The notes under the pieces: model-generated
Database searches by the model: none
What the model saw: the letters and a program-made list of their open reading frames with translations, nothing else
Told to the model about the DNA's origin: nothing
Shown here: in pieces, positions 27,540-35,755 of the stretch
Layout: each line of letters begins with the position of its first letter
Numbering within the stretch: the stretch's first letter is position 1
Made by a program: the position numbers and the translations under genes
From: an uncultured Clostridia bacterium
GTDB lineage: Bacteria > Bacillota > Clostridia > TANB77 > CAG-508
Length of the DNA: 57,506 bases
Assembly (NCBI GenBank): GCA_944393375.1
Contig: CALXZX010000008.1
Span: forward strand, 1-57,506
Direction: 5' to 3'

Positions 27540-28430
27540 ATGAAAGATTTATCCAATAAAAATGTAATTCATGTAAAGGATGAAAAAATAGAATATTTAC
27601 AATTTAGAAAATTATTAGAATATAAAGATATCATTCATCATGCATATGCATTAGGATTAGATGTGGGATTTAAGACAACAACAGCTAATCAACAACTAGC
27701 ATCACCAGAAAGAATAGATTTGGCAAGACAATCATATAAGAAATTATGTAGTAGTATGGGAAGTGATGATGCACATATTGTGCAAGCTAATCAAAATCAT
27801 ACAGACATTGTCAAAGTTGTCCAAACAAAAATAAATATGGATGAACCAGATTTTAGCTTAACAGAAGAAGGTATAGAGGATGGATTAGTGACCAATAAAA
27901 GAAAATTAGCATTAGCAACCACTAATGCAGACTGTATTTTATTATTGTTTTTTGATCCAGTAAAGCGTGTAATTGCTAATACACATTCTGGTTGGAAAGG
28001 AACCTTACAAAGAATTTCTATTAAAACTGTTCAAAAAATGATAAAAGAATTTGGAAGTCAAGCTCAAGATATCATATGTTGTATTTGTCCAAGTATTAGA
28101 AAATGTCATTTTGAAGTGGATAAAGATGTGAAAGACATGTTTGAAAAAGAGTTTTATGATTTAGAAAATGTTAAATTTATTGATATAGAAAAAGAAAATC
28201 AAGAAAAAATAATTCAGCTAACAGATTTTATAGAAGAAAAGATAGAAAATACAAAGTGGAATATAGATACAGTTTTTATCAATAAAATTCTTCTTCAAAG
28301 AGAAGGATTAAATCCAGAAAATATTATTGATTCAGGGATTTGTAGTGTTTGTCATTCTGACATGATACATTCCTATCGAATTGAAAAGAAAGATTATAAT
28401 ACAGAAACAGCAGTTATAGAATTAAAATAG
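27540..28430 (+). CDS. pgeF: PgeF/YfiH family purine nucleoside phosphorylase-like
   Basis: 296 aa. The multicopper-oxidase-like (laccase) family has been shown to act on purine nucleosides and, in PgeF, to clear a wrong amino acid from peptidoglycan precursors. Zinc/copper ligands are seen in ATTNADCILLLFFDP (Cys), ANTHSGWKGTLQRI (His) and the late SGICSVCHSDMIHSYR. IVQANQNHTDIVKVV holds another family His. AGAGGTGAT lies directly before the ATG. Probably co-transcribed with the UDG gene 18 bp downstream. Confidence 0.85.
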   Translation: MKDLSNKNVIHVKDEKIEYLQFRKLLEYKDIIHHAYALGLDVGFKTTTANQQLASPERIDLARQSYKKLCSSMGSDDAHIVQANQNHTDIVKVVQTKINMDEPDFSLTEEGIEDGLVTNKRKLALATTNADCILLLFFDPVKRVIANTHSGWKGTLQRISIKTVQKMIKEFGSQAQDIICCICPSIRKCHFEVDKDVKDMFEKEFYDLENVKFIDIEKENQEKIIQLTDFIEEKIENTKWNIDTVFINKILLQREGLNPENIIDSGICSVCHSDMIHSYRIEKKDYNTETAVIELK

Positions 28431-28448
28431 GAAAAGGATGTAAGAGAA

Positions 28449-28997
28449 ATGTTTAAAACATGGGAAGAATTAGAAGAATCAATTAAAGATTGTAACAGAT
28501 GTAAATTATGTAAGACAAGACAAAATATCGTATTTGGTACAGGAAAGAAAGATGCGAAGCTAATGTTTATTGGAGAAGGACCAGGAGCAGATGAAGACAG
28601 ATTAGGAGAACCTTTTGTGGGTAGAGCAGGAAAATTAATGAATTTAGCTTTTGAAACTTTAGGTATTGATAGAAAAGAGGTATATATTGCAAATGTTGTA
28701 AAATGTAGACCACCATCTAATAGAAATCCAGAAGAAGATGAAGCAACAGCATGTTTAGATTATTTAAGAAATCAAGTTATACTTGTGCAACCAGAAATTA
28801 TTGTTTTGTTAGGAAGTGTTGCTTTAAAAAATATCCTAGGAAAAGAATATGGAATAACAGCTTCTAGAGGAAAATGGGTAGAAAAGAAAGGGATAAAATA
28901 TATGCCAACTTGGCATCCAGCAGCATTATTGAGAGATGAAACAAAAAAAATAGATTTTATAAAAGATTTACAAAAAGTAGTAGAAGAAATGAACTAG
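28449..28997 (+). CDS. Uracil-DNA glycosylase, family 4 (Fe-S)
   Basis: 182 aa. Removes uracil from DNA. The N-terminal CNRCKLCKTR gives two of the four Fe-S cluster Cys; others are in NVVKCRPPSNRNP and TACLDYL. Motif 1 is FIGEGPGADEDRLGEPFVG, and the C-terminal motif is TWHPAALLRD. Length and motifs match the thermophile/Firmicute type-4 UDG. It ends a probable unit with pgeF, closed by the hairpin at 29063. Confidence 0.92.
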   Translation: MFKTWEELEESIKDCNRCKLCKTRQNIVFGTGKKDAKLMFIGEGPGADEDRLGEPFVGRAGKLMNLAFETLGIDRKEVYIANVVKCRPPSNRNPEEDEATACLDYLRNQVILVQPEIIVLLGSVALKNILGKEYGITASRGKWVEKKGIKYMPTWHPAALLRDETKKIDFIKDLQKVVEEMN

Positions 28998-29062
28998 CAA
29001 ACGATATAGTCAGTTTTATTGACGAAATAAGAGAAACAATGTAAAATATTTATAGAATAATC

Positions 29063-29092
29063 AAAAGAATTGACAACCATCAATTCTTTTTT
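29063..29092 (+). terminator. Rho-independent terminator
   Basis: AAAAGAATTGA (29063-29073) and TCAATTCTTTT (29080-29090) pair over 11 bp with a 6-nt loop and run into TTTTTT. It overlaps an apparent upstream TTG start of the next gene, which argues for the later start at 29133. Confidence 0.85.
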
Positions 29093-29132
29093 AAAGGATA
29101 TAAATAAGAAAACAAGAAAAGAGGCGTCAAAA

Positions 29133-30386
29133 GTGAAAAAAGAAATAGAAGAAAAAGTGAATTATTGTTTAAATTGTAAAGTAAAACCATGTTCTTTAAA
29201 AGGGTGTCCATTAAATAATCATATCCCAGATTTTATACAAGCTTTGAAAAAAGAGGAATATTTAGAAGCCTATAAAATTTTATCAAAAACCACTGTTTTA
29301 CCAGGTGTATGTGGAAGAATTTGTCCACATGAAAAACAATGTCAAGGTTCTTGTGTAAGAGGAATAAAGGGAGAACCTGTTTCTATAGGAGAATTAGAAG
29401 CCTATACTTTTGATAAAGTACATGAATTAGGATATCATCTATTAGATTGTTATGAAAAGATTGAAAAAAAGAATAAAAAAGTAGCTGTTTTAGGAGGAGG
29501 ACCAGCAGGACTAACTTGTGCGGCTTTTTTAGCAAAAGAAGGAATACAAGTAACGATATATGAAAAATATGACTATTTGGGTGGTTTATTAATGTTTGGA
29601 ATACCAGATTTTAGACTACCGAAAGAAATTGTAGAAAATACAGTAAAAGATATTCTAGATTTAGGTATAGAAGTAAAATATCATCAAGAGCTTAGAAAAG
29701 ATTTTATTTTAAAAGATATAGAAAGTGAATATGATGCTATATTTTTAAGTATTGGTGCAAACTGTTCTTCTAAGATGGGAGTAGAAGGAGAAGATTTGGA
29801 AGGTGTTTATGGTGGAAATGAATTGTTAGAATACAATTTACATCCTGATTATAAAGGAAAAAAAGTCATTGTTACTGGTGGAGGAAATGTAGCAATGGAT
29901 TGTGCAAGAACCATTAATAAATTAGGAGCAAAAGAAGTAACAGTGGTTTATAGGAGAGCAGAAGAACAAATGCCAGCAGAAAAGAAAGAAATACAAGATG
30001 CGAAAAATGAAGGTGTACAGTTTGCTTTTCAAAATAATATTGCAAAAATAATGGGAAATCAAAAAGTAGAAAAAGTAGAATTAATTAAAACAAAATTAAT
30101 TCAAAAAGAAGGAGACAGTAGATTATCTCCTGTTAATATTGAAAATAGTAATTATCAAGTAGATGTTGATTATATTGTTATGGCATTAGGTTCAAAACCA
30201 CAGAAATTTGTAAAAGACCTGGGCTTAGAATTAAATAAATGGGGAAACATACAAGTAGATGAAGAATATAAAACTTCTAATCCTAAGGTTTATGCAGGTG
30301 GAGACTTAGCAGGCATGAAAGGAACTGTTGCATGGGCAGCAAAGTCAGGAAGAGAAGCTGCAAAAAACATCATGAACAATATATAG
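29133..30386 (+). CDS. GltD-like NAD(P)H oxidoreductase (Fe-S flavoprotein)
   Basis: 417 aa from the GTG at 29133, which follows GAGG; a TTG at 29070 lies inside the upstream terminator stem. The N-terminal domain has the Cys clusters NYCLNCKVKPCSLKGCP and CGRICPHEKQCQGSC for two 4Fe-4S centres, as in the glutamate synthase small subunit and dihydropyrimidine dehydrogenase. The FAD site is VAVLGGGPAGLTCAAFLA, the NAD(P) site is KVIVTGGGNVAMDCART, and the C-terminal FAD motif is PKVYAGGDLAGM. No large subunit is adjacent, so it may serve another partner. Confidence 0.88.
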   Translation: MKKEIEEKVNYCLNCKVKPCSLKGCPLNNHIPDFIQALKKEEYLEAYKILSKTTVLPGVCGRICPHEKQCQGSCVRGIKGEPVSIGELEAYTFDKVHELGYHLLDCYEKIEKKNKKVAVLGGGPAGLTCAAFLAKEGIQVTIYEKYDYLGGLLMFGIPDFRLPKEIVENTVKDILDLGIEVKYHQELRKDFILKDIESEYDAIFLSIGANCSSKMGVEGEDLEGVYGGNELLEYNLHPDYKGKKVIVTGGGNVAMDCARTINKLGAKEVTVVYRRAEEQMPAEKKEIQDAKNEGVQFAFQNNIAKIMGNQKVEKVELIKTKLIQKEGDSRLSPVNIENSNYQVDVDYIVMALGSKPQKFVKDLGLELNKWGNIQVDEEYKTSNPKVYAGGDLAGMKGTVAWAAKSGREAAKNIMNNI

Positions 30387-30403
30387 AAAAATAAAAGTAA
30401 ATA

Positions 30404-30446
30404 AAAACACTTTAATGAATAAAATGAAAATTCACTAAAGTGTTTT
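30404..30446. terminator. Bidirectional terminator between convergent genes
   Basis: AAAACACTTTA (30404-30414) pairs with TAAAGTGTTTT (30436-30446); inner TGAAT / ATTCA extends the stem. T-rich ends on both strands let it serve the oxidoreductase gene and the minus-strand gene at 30451. Confidence 0.85.
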
Positions 30447-30450
30447 GTTT

Positions 30451-31554
30451 TTAAATATCGTTATTTTCTATTTCAGAAGATTTACCTAAAATAATTCGTT
30501 TTATTGTTTTAAATAAGGTCATAATCTTACTTTCGTGCTTGGGTTGTATATGAATTGCTGTTTCAACACCACCATTTTCTAAGATATTATATTTATGTTC
30601 TAATTGAGACATTTTTTCAACATAATAGTCGTTAAAAAATGTATATCCTTCAGCAAAACCTAAATAAGATTTTATATCATATAATTTTTTTCTGTAATTT
30701 TCTAGTTCTTCTAAATTCGTTATACTTAGATAAGCTTTATCAAAATAGCTAGATATAATTAGATTTTGAGTTCTTAAAAAGGTTACTTTAATTTTTTCTT
30801 TTAAATCGTCTATCTTTTTAACCATATCATCAACTTTCTTATTTCTGTCATCAATTAGAGCGATTTTATTATTTAATTTGATGATATCTTCTTCTGCAAA
30901 TAAAATATCATCAATAGCATTTTGGATAGCCATAAATGCTTTTTGTGATGTTAATTCAGAAAATTTTATTTTAAAATTATCATCACTATTTAATGTACTT
31001 TTAAATAAAACATCTTCACCTGTAATAAAAGCCAATTGATTTACCAAACAACATTCTAAAGGATAATAAGAAGGACTTGTTGTTTCAAAGCTAATTCCAA
31101 AATATTTTACGTAATCTTTTGGAATACCAATGACTTTTGATGACATTAATTGAACAGCTGCTTCATTTAATCCTAATCCATAGATTTTAAACTCTGTATA
31201 ATCACATAATCCCATTTTTAATAAATAGTTTCTTTTATCTTTTACTTCTTGAAGATAGTGAATACATTCATGAATAGCAAATTCTTCCATATCTTCTTCA
31301 GGAATATGTTCATTAAAATAAATAGACGTATTTTTATAATAATAATTTGCCTCTGCCATTCCTTCAGGCATTTTTGCTTTATACATATCTAGTCTGGATA
31401 ATTTTATAAATAAGTCATTTTCATTTAATCCATAAGAAGGAAAGGTTTGACATAATTTAGCTGCAATATTTTTAGCAATAGAATTAATCTTTAGGGTATC
31501 TAATTTTTGAGTTACTTCGATTCCATCTTTTTTCAAATCAGATTTTATACTCAT
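30451..31554 (-). CDS. Putative zincin-like protein with HExxH motif, unknown
   Basis: 367 aa, AAGGAGAA before the start. I do not recognise a named family. At about residue 110 lies AIHECIHYLQE, an HExxH zinc-protease motif, followed about 35 residues later by GLGLNEAAVQLMSSK, whose Glu could be the third ligand as in gluzincins. A coiled-coil-like stretch follows (LNNKIALIDDRNKKVDDMVK). No signal peptide, so it is cytoplasmic. The C-terminus is basic. Monocistronic, convergent with the oxidoreductase gene. Metallopeptidase activity is inferred from the motif alone. Confidence 0.65.
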   Translation of the reverse strand: MSIKSDLKKDGIEVTQKLDTLKINSIAKNIAAKLCQTFPSYGLNENDLFIKLSRLDMYKAKMPEGMAEANYYYKNTSIYFNEHIPEEDMEEFAIHECIHYLQEVKDKRNYLLKMGLCDYTEFKIYGLGLNEAAVQLMSSKVIGIPKDYVKYFGISFETTSPSYYPLECCLVNQLAFITGEDVLFKSTLNSDDNFKIKFSELTSQKAFMAIQNAIDDILFAEEDIIKLNNKIALIDDRNKKVDDMVKKIDDLKEKIKVTFLRTQNLIISSYFDKAYLSITNLEELENYRKKLYDIKSYLGFAEGYTFFNDYYVEKMSQLEHKYNILENGGVETAIHIQPKHESKIMTLFKTIKRIILGKSSEIENNDI

Positions 31555-31735
31555 CTTTGTTCTCCTTAGTCTATAATTATCTAACCATATTATACTATAA
31601 GAAAGAATGAAGAATATTTCAATATGATTAAATCTTCTTTACAGTTTAATGACAAATGGTGATGATAAATGGAATAAAACTATAGAATATAAAATAAGAA
31701 TAATATAAATGTAGAATTTTGTCGAAATGTTTTTG

Positions 31736-31764
31736 TTGACATGATAAGATTTGGAATATATAAT
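31736..31764 (+). promoter_or_regulatory. Consensus sigma-A promoter
   Basis: Perfect TTGACA (31736-31741), 17-nt spacer, perfect TATAAT (31759-31764). It starts about 25 nt before the ATG at 31790 and is among the best promoters in the window, so the coiled-coil gene should be strongly expressed. Confidence 0.85.
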
Positions 31765-31789
31765 ATCTAAAAAAGAAAGGAGGGAAAGA

Positions 31790-32320
31790 ATGAGTACCAC
31801 AAATAGAGATTTACTTTTAAAAATATATAAAGAATTACAAGAAACAAAAGACAAAGTAAAAGATATACCAGAAATGAAAAAGCAATTGGAAGAAATACCA
31901 AAAATCAAAAAACAGTTAGAAGAAATACCAAAAATCAAAAAACAGTTAGAAGAAATACCAAAAATGAAAAAGCAGTTGGAAGAAATACCAAAAATGAAAA
32001 AGCAACTGGAAGAAATACCAAAGATCAAAGAAGAATTAATACCTACAATGCAACAAGATATATTGCAAATTAAAGAAATTTTAAAGGAAATACCAGAAAT
32101 TAAACAAGAATTACGTAATATTAGTGGATCTGTTGCTAGAATCGAAGTTGAACATGGCGAAAAATTAGCAATTTTGTTTGACGCATTTAAAGCAAATACA
32201 GAAAAAATAGAAGAACAAAATAAAAGAATTACGAAATGTGAAAAAATATTAGAAAAGCATGATCATCAAATTTATATTTTAAATTCAAAAGTTCAAAATC
32301 AAGAAATTAAAAATACATAA
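31790..32320 (+). CDS. Coiled-coil protein with 10-residue repeats
   Basis: 176 aa. The ATG at 31790 follows AAAGGAGGGAAAG; upstream in-frame codons precede the promoter's likely start site. Residues 25-84 are six copies of a 10-residue unit (EEIPKIKKQL and variants), strongly helical apart from the Pro in each unit. The rest (EVEHGEKLAILFDAFKANTE, then a Lys/Glu-rich tail) also predicts as coiled coil. No signal peptide or catalytic motif. It may be a scaffold or a nucleic-acid-associated rod. The function is unknown. Confidence 0.75.
   Translation: MSTTNRDLLLKIYKELQETKDKVKDIPEMKKQLEEIPKIKKQLEEIPKIKKQLEEIPKMKKQLEEIPKMKKQLEEIPKIKEELIPTMQQDILQIKEILKEIPEIKQELRNISGSVARIEVEHGEKLAILFDAFKANTEKIEEQNKRITKCEKILEKHDHQIYILNSKVQNQEIKNT
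31862..32041 (+). repeat. Tandem 30-bp coding repeats, six units
   Basis: Six 30-bp units, each starting near GAAATACCA, run in frame through the coiled-coil gene. Units 2 and 3 are identical at the DNA level and others differ by a few bases, which points to recent copy-number change by slippage or recombination. Confidence 0.85.
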
Positions 32321-32357
32321 AAGCCTATTAGTATGCTTTTATAACTAACAGGCTTTT
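32319..32357. terminator. Bidirectional terminator between convergent genes
   Basis: AAAAGCCTATTAGT (32319-32332) pairs with ACTAACAGGCTTTT (32344-32357) with one mismatch. It serves the coiled-coil gene on the plus strand and leuS on the minus strand. Confidence 0.85.
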
Positions 32358-32367
32358 ATGAAATCAA

Positions 32368-34791
32368 TTATTTTACAACAATATTATAAATTTTATTCTT
32401 AACATAGATTTCTTTTATAATCGTTTTATCTTCCAATTTATCACTAACGGCTTTATGTACTTTTTCTTTAACACTTTCTTCAGCTTCATCTAAAGAAATG
32501 GTGATGGTTGCTTTTAATTTACCATTAAATTGTATAGGTAATGTAATTTCATCAGCGATTGTTTTTTCTTCATCATATGTAGGCCATTCCATATAAGCTA
32601 ACATTTCTGTACCACCTAATACAGTTTGCCAAAGTTCTTCTGTCATATGTGGTGCAAAAGGATTTAACAATTGTAAAAAGGTTTTAAATTCTGCTTTGTT
32701 AATTGCTTTTTCTTTATAGAAATCATTTACTAAAGTCATAAAAGTTGAAACAGCAGTGTTAAATTTCATTTCTTCGATATCAGAAGATACTTTTTTAATA
32801 GTTCTATGCATTTCTTTTTCAAATTTTGGAGAATATTCTTCACCATCTACTAATAAGTTCTGAAGATTCCAAACTCTGTCTAAGAATTTTGCACAACCTC
32901 TGATACTTTCCATAGACCATGGAGCTGTTTGATCAAAAGGCCCCATAAACATTTCATAAACTCTAAAAGCATCTGCACCAAATTCATTAATAATGTCATC
33001 TGGATTTACAACATTACCTTTAGATTTAGACATTTTTTCTCCATTGCTTCCAAGAATCATTCCGTGAGAGGTACGTTTTTGATATGGCTCTTTTGTTGGA
33101 ACAACACCTATATCATATAAGAATTTGTGCCAAAATCTTGAATATAGTAAGTGAAGTGTTGTGTGTTCCATACCACCATTATACCAATCAACAGGTGACC
33201 AATATTCTAAAGCTTCTTTTGAAGCCAAAGCTTTATCATTATGAGGATCCATATATCTTAAGTAATACCAAGAAGAACCAGCCCATTGAGGCATTGTATC
33301 TGTTTCTCTTTTTGCTTTTCCACCGCAATGAGGACAAGTTGTATTTACCCATTCTTCATGTCTTGCAAGAGGAGATTCTCCATTTTCACCTGGTTCATAA
33401 TCTTCAACATCAGGTAATTTTAAAGGTAATTCTTCTTCTGGAACAGGAACCCAACCACATTTTTCACAATAAATCATAGGGATTGGTTCTCCCCAATAAC
33501 GTTGTCTAGAAAATACCCAATCACGTAATTTATAATTTACTTGTTTTTTACCAATGTGATGATCTTCTAAAAAGCTAATTACTTTTTTCTTAGCTTCCAC
33601 AACTGGTAAATCATTTAAAAATCCTGAATTGATTAGTATACCAGTTTCCACATCTGTAAAAGCCTCTTTATCAATATCACATTCCATTGTTTCATGGGCA
33701 GGCTTAATTACTTGAACAATTGGTAAATGGAATTTTTTTGCAAATTCATGGTCACGTGTATCGTGTCCAGGTACAGCCATGATGGCACCTGTACCATAAG
33801 TGATTAAAACATAATCAGAAATCCATATAGGAATTTCTTTATTTGTTAATGGATTAATTGCTTTAATGCCTTTTATCTCACAACCAGTTTTCTCTTTATT
33901 TAATTCTGATCTTTCAAAATCAGATTTTAAAGAAGCTTGATGTTTATATTCTTCAATTTCATCCATATTGGTAATTTTATCAGAAAGTTTGTCAATTATA
34001 TGGTGTTCTGGAGCAACAACCATGTATGTAGCACCAAATAAGGTATCTGGTCTTGTTGTATAAACTGTTAATGTTTCATCAGAATCAGCAATTTTAAAGG
34101 TAACTTCTGCACCTTCAGAACGACCAATCCAATTTTTTTGTTGTGCTTTAATTTTATCTAAGTAATCTACATCATCTAAATCATCAATTAATCTTTGTGC
34201 ATATTCAGTGATTTTTAACATCCATTGACTTTTTTCTTTTTGAACAACTGGACTTCCACATCTTTCACAAACACCATTGACAACTTCTTCATTAGCAAGT
34301 CCTACTTTACAACCTGTACAGAAGTTAATAGGCATTGTTGCTTTATATGCCAATCCATGTTTATATAATTGAATAAATATCCATTGTGTCCATTTATAAT
34401 ATTCTGGGTCAGTAGTATTAATTTCTCTTGACCAATCAAAAGAATAACCAATTGATTTTAATTGTTCTCTAAAATGGTTAATATTTTTCTCAGTGGTTAT
34501 CTTTGGATGAATATGATTTTTAATAGCATAATTTTCTGCAGGTAATCCGAAAGCATCAAATCCAATTGGGAATAATACATTATATCCTTGCATTCTTCTC
34601 TTTCTTGCAATGATATCTAATGCAGTATAACTTCTAGGGTGTCCTACATGAAGACCTTGACCTGATGGATATGGAAATTCAATTAATCCAAACCATTTTT
34701 TCATAGTGAAGTCATCTTTTGCATTATATGTTCCTTCAGCATACCATTTATCTTGCCATTTTTTTTCGATTTCTTTAAAGTTATAACTCAT
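32368..34791 (-). CDS. leuS: Leucyl-tRNA synthetase
   Basis: 807 aa, normal for bacterial LeuRS. Charges tRNA-Leu. The start is the ATG complementary to 34789-34791 ([17 protein letters not shown]) with AAAGGA upstream; a longer frame of 22 codons overlaps the promoter. HIGH motif: HVGH in [23 protein letters not shown] motif: [16 protein letters not shown]. The editing domain shows [16 protein letters not shown], and a zinc-type CEKCGW pair is present. No T-box leader is visible in the 130 bp upstream. Confidence 0.97.
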   Translation of the reverse strand: MSYNFKEIEKKWQDKWYAEGTYNAKDDFTMKKWFGLIEFPYPSGQGLHVGHPRSYTALDIIARKRRMQGYNVLFPIGFDAFGLPAENYAIKNHIHPKITTEKNINHFREQLKSIGYSFDWSREINTTDPEYYKWTQWIFIQLYKHGLAYKATMPINFCTGCKVGLANEEVVNGVCERCGSPVVQKEKSQWMLKITEYAQRLIDDLDDVDYLDKIKAQQKNWIGRSEGAEVTFKIADSDETLTVYTTRPDTLFGATYMVVAPEHHIIDKLSDKITNMDEIEEYKHQASLKSDFERSELNKEKTGCEIKGIKAINPLTNKEIPIWISDYVLITYGTGAIMAVPGHDTRDHEFAKKFHLPIVQVIKPAHETMECDIDKEAFTDVETGILINSGFLNDLPVVEAKKKVISFLEDHHIGKKQVNYKLRDWVFSRQRYWGEPIPMIYCEKCGWVPVPEEELPLKLPDVEDYEPGENGESPLARHEEWVNTTCPHCGGKAKRETDTMPQWAGSSWYYLRYMDPHNDKALASKEALEYWSPVDWYNGGMEHTTLHLLYSRFWHKFLYDIGVVPTKEPYQKRTSHGMILGSNGEKMSKSKGNVVNPDDIINEFGADAFRVYEMFMGPFDQTAPWSMESIRGCAKFLDRVWNLQNLLVDGEEYSPKFEKEMHRTIKKVSSDIEEMKFNTAVSTFMTLVNDFYKEKAINKAEFKTFLQLLNPFAPHMTEELWQTVLGGTEMLAYMEWPTYDEEKTIADEITLPIQFNGKLKATITISLDEAEESVKEKVHKAVSDKLEDKTIIKEIYVKNKIYNIVVK

Positions 34792-34828
34792 GCTTCTAAT
34801 CCGTCCTTTCAAATGTTTTATAAGTCGT

Positions 34829-34857
34829 ATTATATAACAAAAAACTATGAGTTTCAA
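34829..34857 (-). promoter_or_regulatory. Sigma-A promoter of leuS
   Basis: On the minus strand TTGAAA (complement of 34852-34857), 17-nt spacer, TATAAT (complement of 34829-34834). It begins a leader of about 30 nt. Confidence 0.8.
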
Positions 34858-34893
34858 GAGAAAAAGGCGAATTCATACAGATAATAGATAATC

Positions 34894-34922
34894 TTGAAAT
34901 AGAAAAAGAAAAATGATAGAAT
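34894..34922 (+). promoter_or_regulatory. Sigma-A promoter of HD-domain gene
   Basis: TTGAAA (34894-34899), 17-nt spacer, TAGAAT (34917-34922). The expected transcript start is near 34929, so the ATG at 34921 cannot be used and the one at 34942 is favoured. Confidence 0.7.
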
Positions 34923-34941
34923 GCATAACGAGGTGAATGTT

Positions 34942-35718
34942 ATGATAGATATACTAAGAGCAAAAAAAGTATTTGCAGAATATGTAAAAGCATATGATGC
35001 AGAAAATGATAAAATAAAATTAAAAATTGAACATATAGAAAGAGTTTCACAAGTTGCCAAAAAATTAGCAACAACATTAGAACTTGAAGAAGATGATATA
35101 AAGTTGGCAGAATTAATAGGATTGCTTCATGATATAGGAAGATTTGAACAAATAAAAAGATTTAACACATTTAATGATGGAAAAAGTGTTAATCATGGGG
35201 AATATGGAGTGCATGTGCTATTTAATAAGCAAGATGGAATTATTCGAAAATTTGTAGAGGATAACCAATATGATAATATTATTAAAAATGCTATTTTTTA
35301 TCACAATAAAGATAAATTAGATATCCCAGATAATTTGACAACCAGGGAATTATTACATATCAAAATTGTAAGAGATAGTGATAAGATTGATATATTGAAT
35401 ATATTAACATATGCAAAAAAAGAAACTGCCTGGGAAAAGGCAGACTTATCAGATGATCTCATTACTGAAGAAATTTATAAAGAATTTATGGAAAATGGAA
35501 GAATTGATTATCATAAGAAAAAAACAAGTGCAGATAGTTTAGTAGGACACTTGGCATATATTTTTGATTTTAATTTTCCAGAAAGTATTCAATTTGTAAA
35601 ACAACAAAATTATATGGAAAAAATATATAAACGATTTGTATTCCATGATTCAAAGACCATGGAACAATATCAAAAGATATACAATAAAGTTGTGAATTAT
35701 ATGAAAACAGTGATATAA
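34942..35718 (+). CDS. HD-domain phosphohydrolase
   Basis: 258 aa. The start at 34942 follows GAGGTGA. The HD motif is in LIGLLHDIGRFEQIKRF, with a preceding His in KIEHIERVSQVAKKLA and later IFYHNKDKLDIP and VRDSDKIDILN, giving the metal ligands of the superfamily. Such proteins hydrolyse nucleotides or cyclic/linear phosphoesters; the substrate here cannot be assigned. It is divergent from leuS, sharing a 150-bp control region, and topB follows 37 bp later, possibly co-transcribed. Confidence 0.85.
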   Translation: MIDILRAKKVFAEYVKAYDAENDKIKLKIEHIERVSQVAKKLATTLELEEDDIKLAELIGLLHDIGRFEQIKRFNTFNDGKSVNHGEYGVHVLFNKQDGIIRKFVEDNQYDNIIKNAIFYHNKDKLDIPDNLTTRELLHIKIVRDSDKIDILNILTYAKKETAWEKADLSDDLITEEIYKEFMENGRIDYHKKKTSADSLVGHLAYIFDFNFPESIQFVKQQNYMEKIYKRFVFHDSKTMEQYQKIYNKVVNYMKTVI

Positions 35719-35755
35719 TTTATAACATATATAAAAATATAAAAGGATGATCACA

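Noticed and set aside
34792-34941. T-box leader for leuS
   Set aside because: The promoter leaves a leader of only about 30 nt and no T-box consensus or specifier structure is visible.
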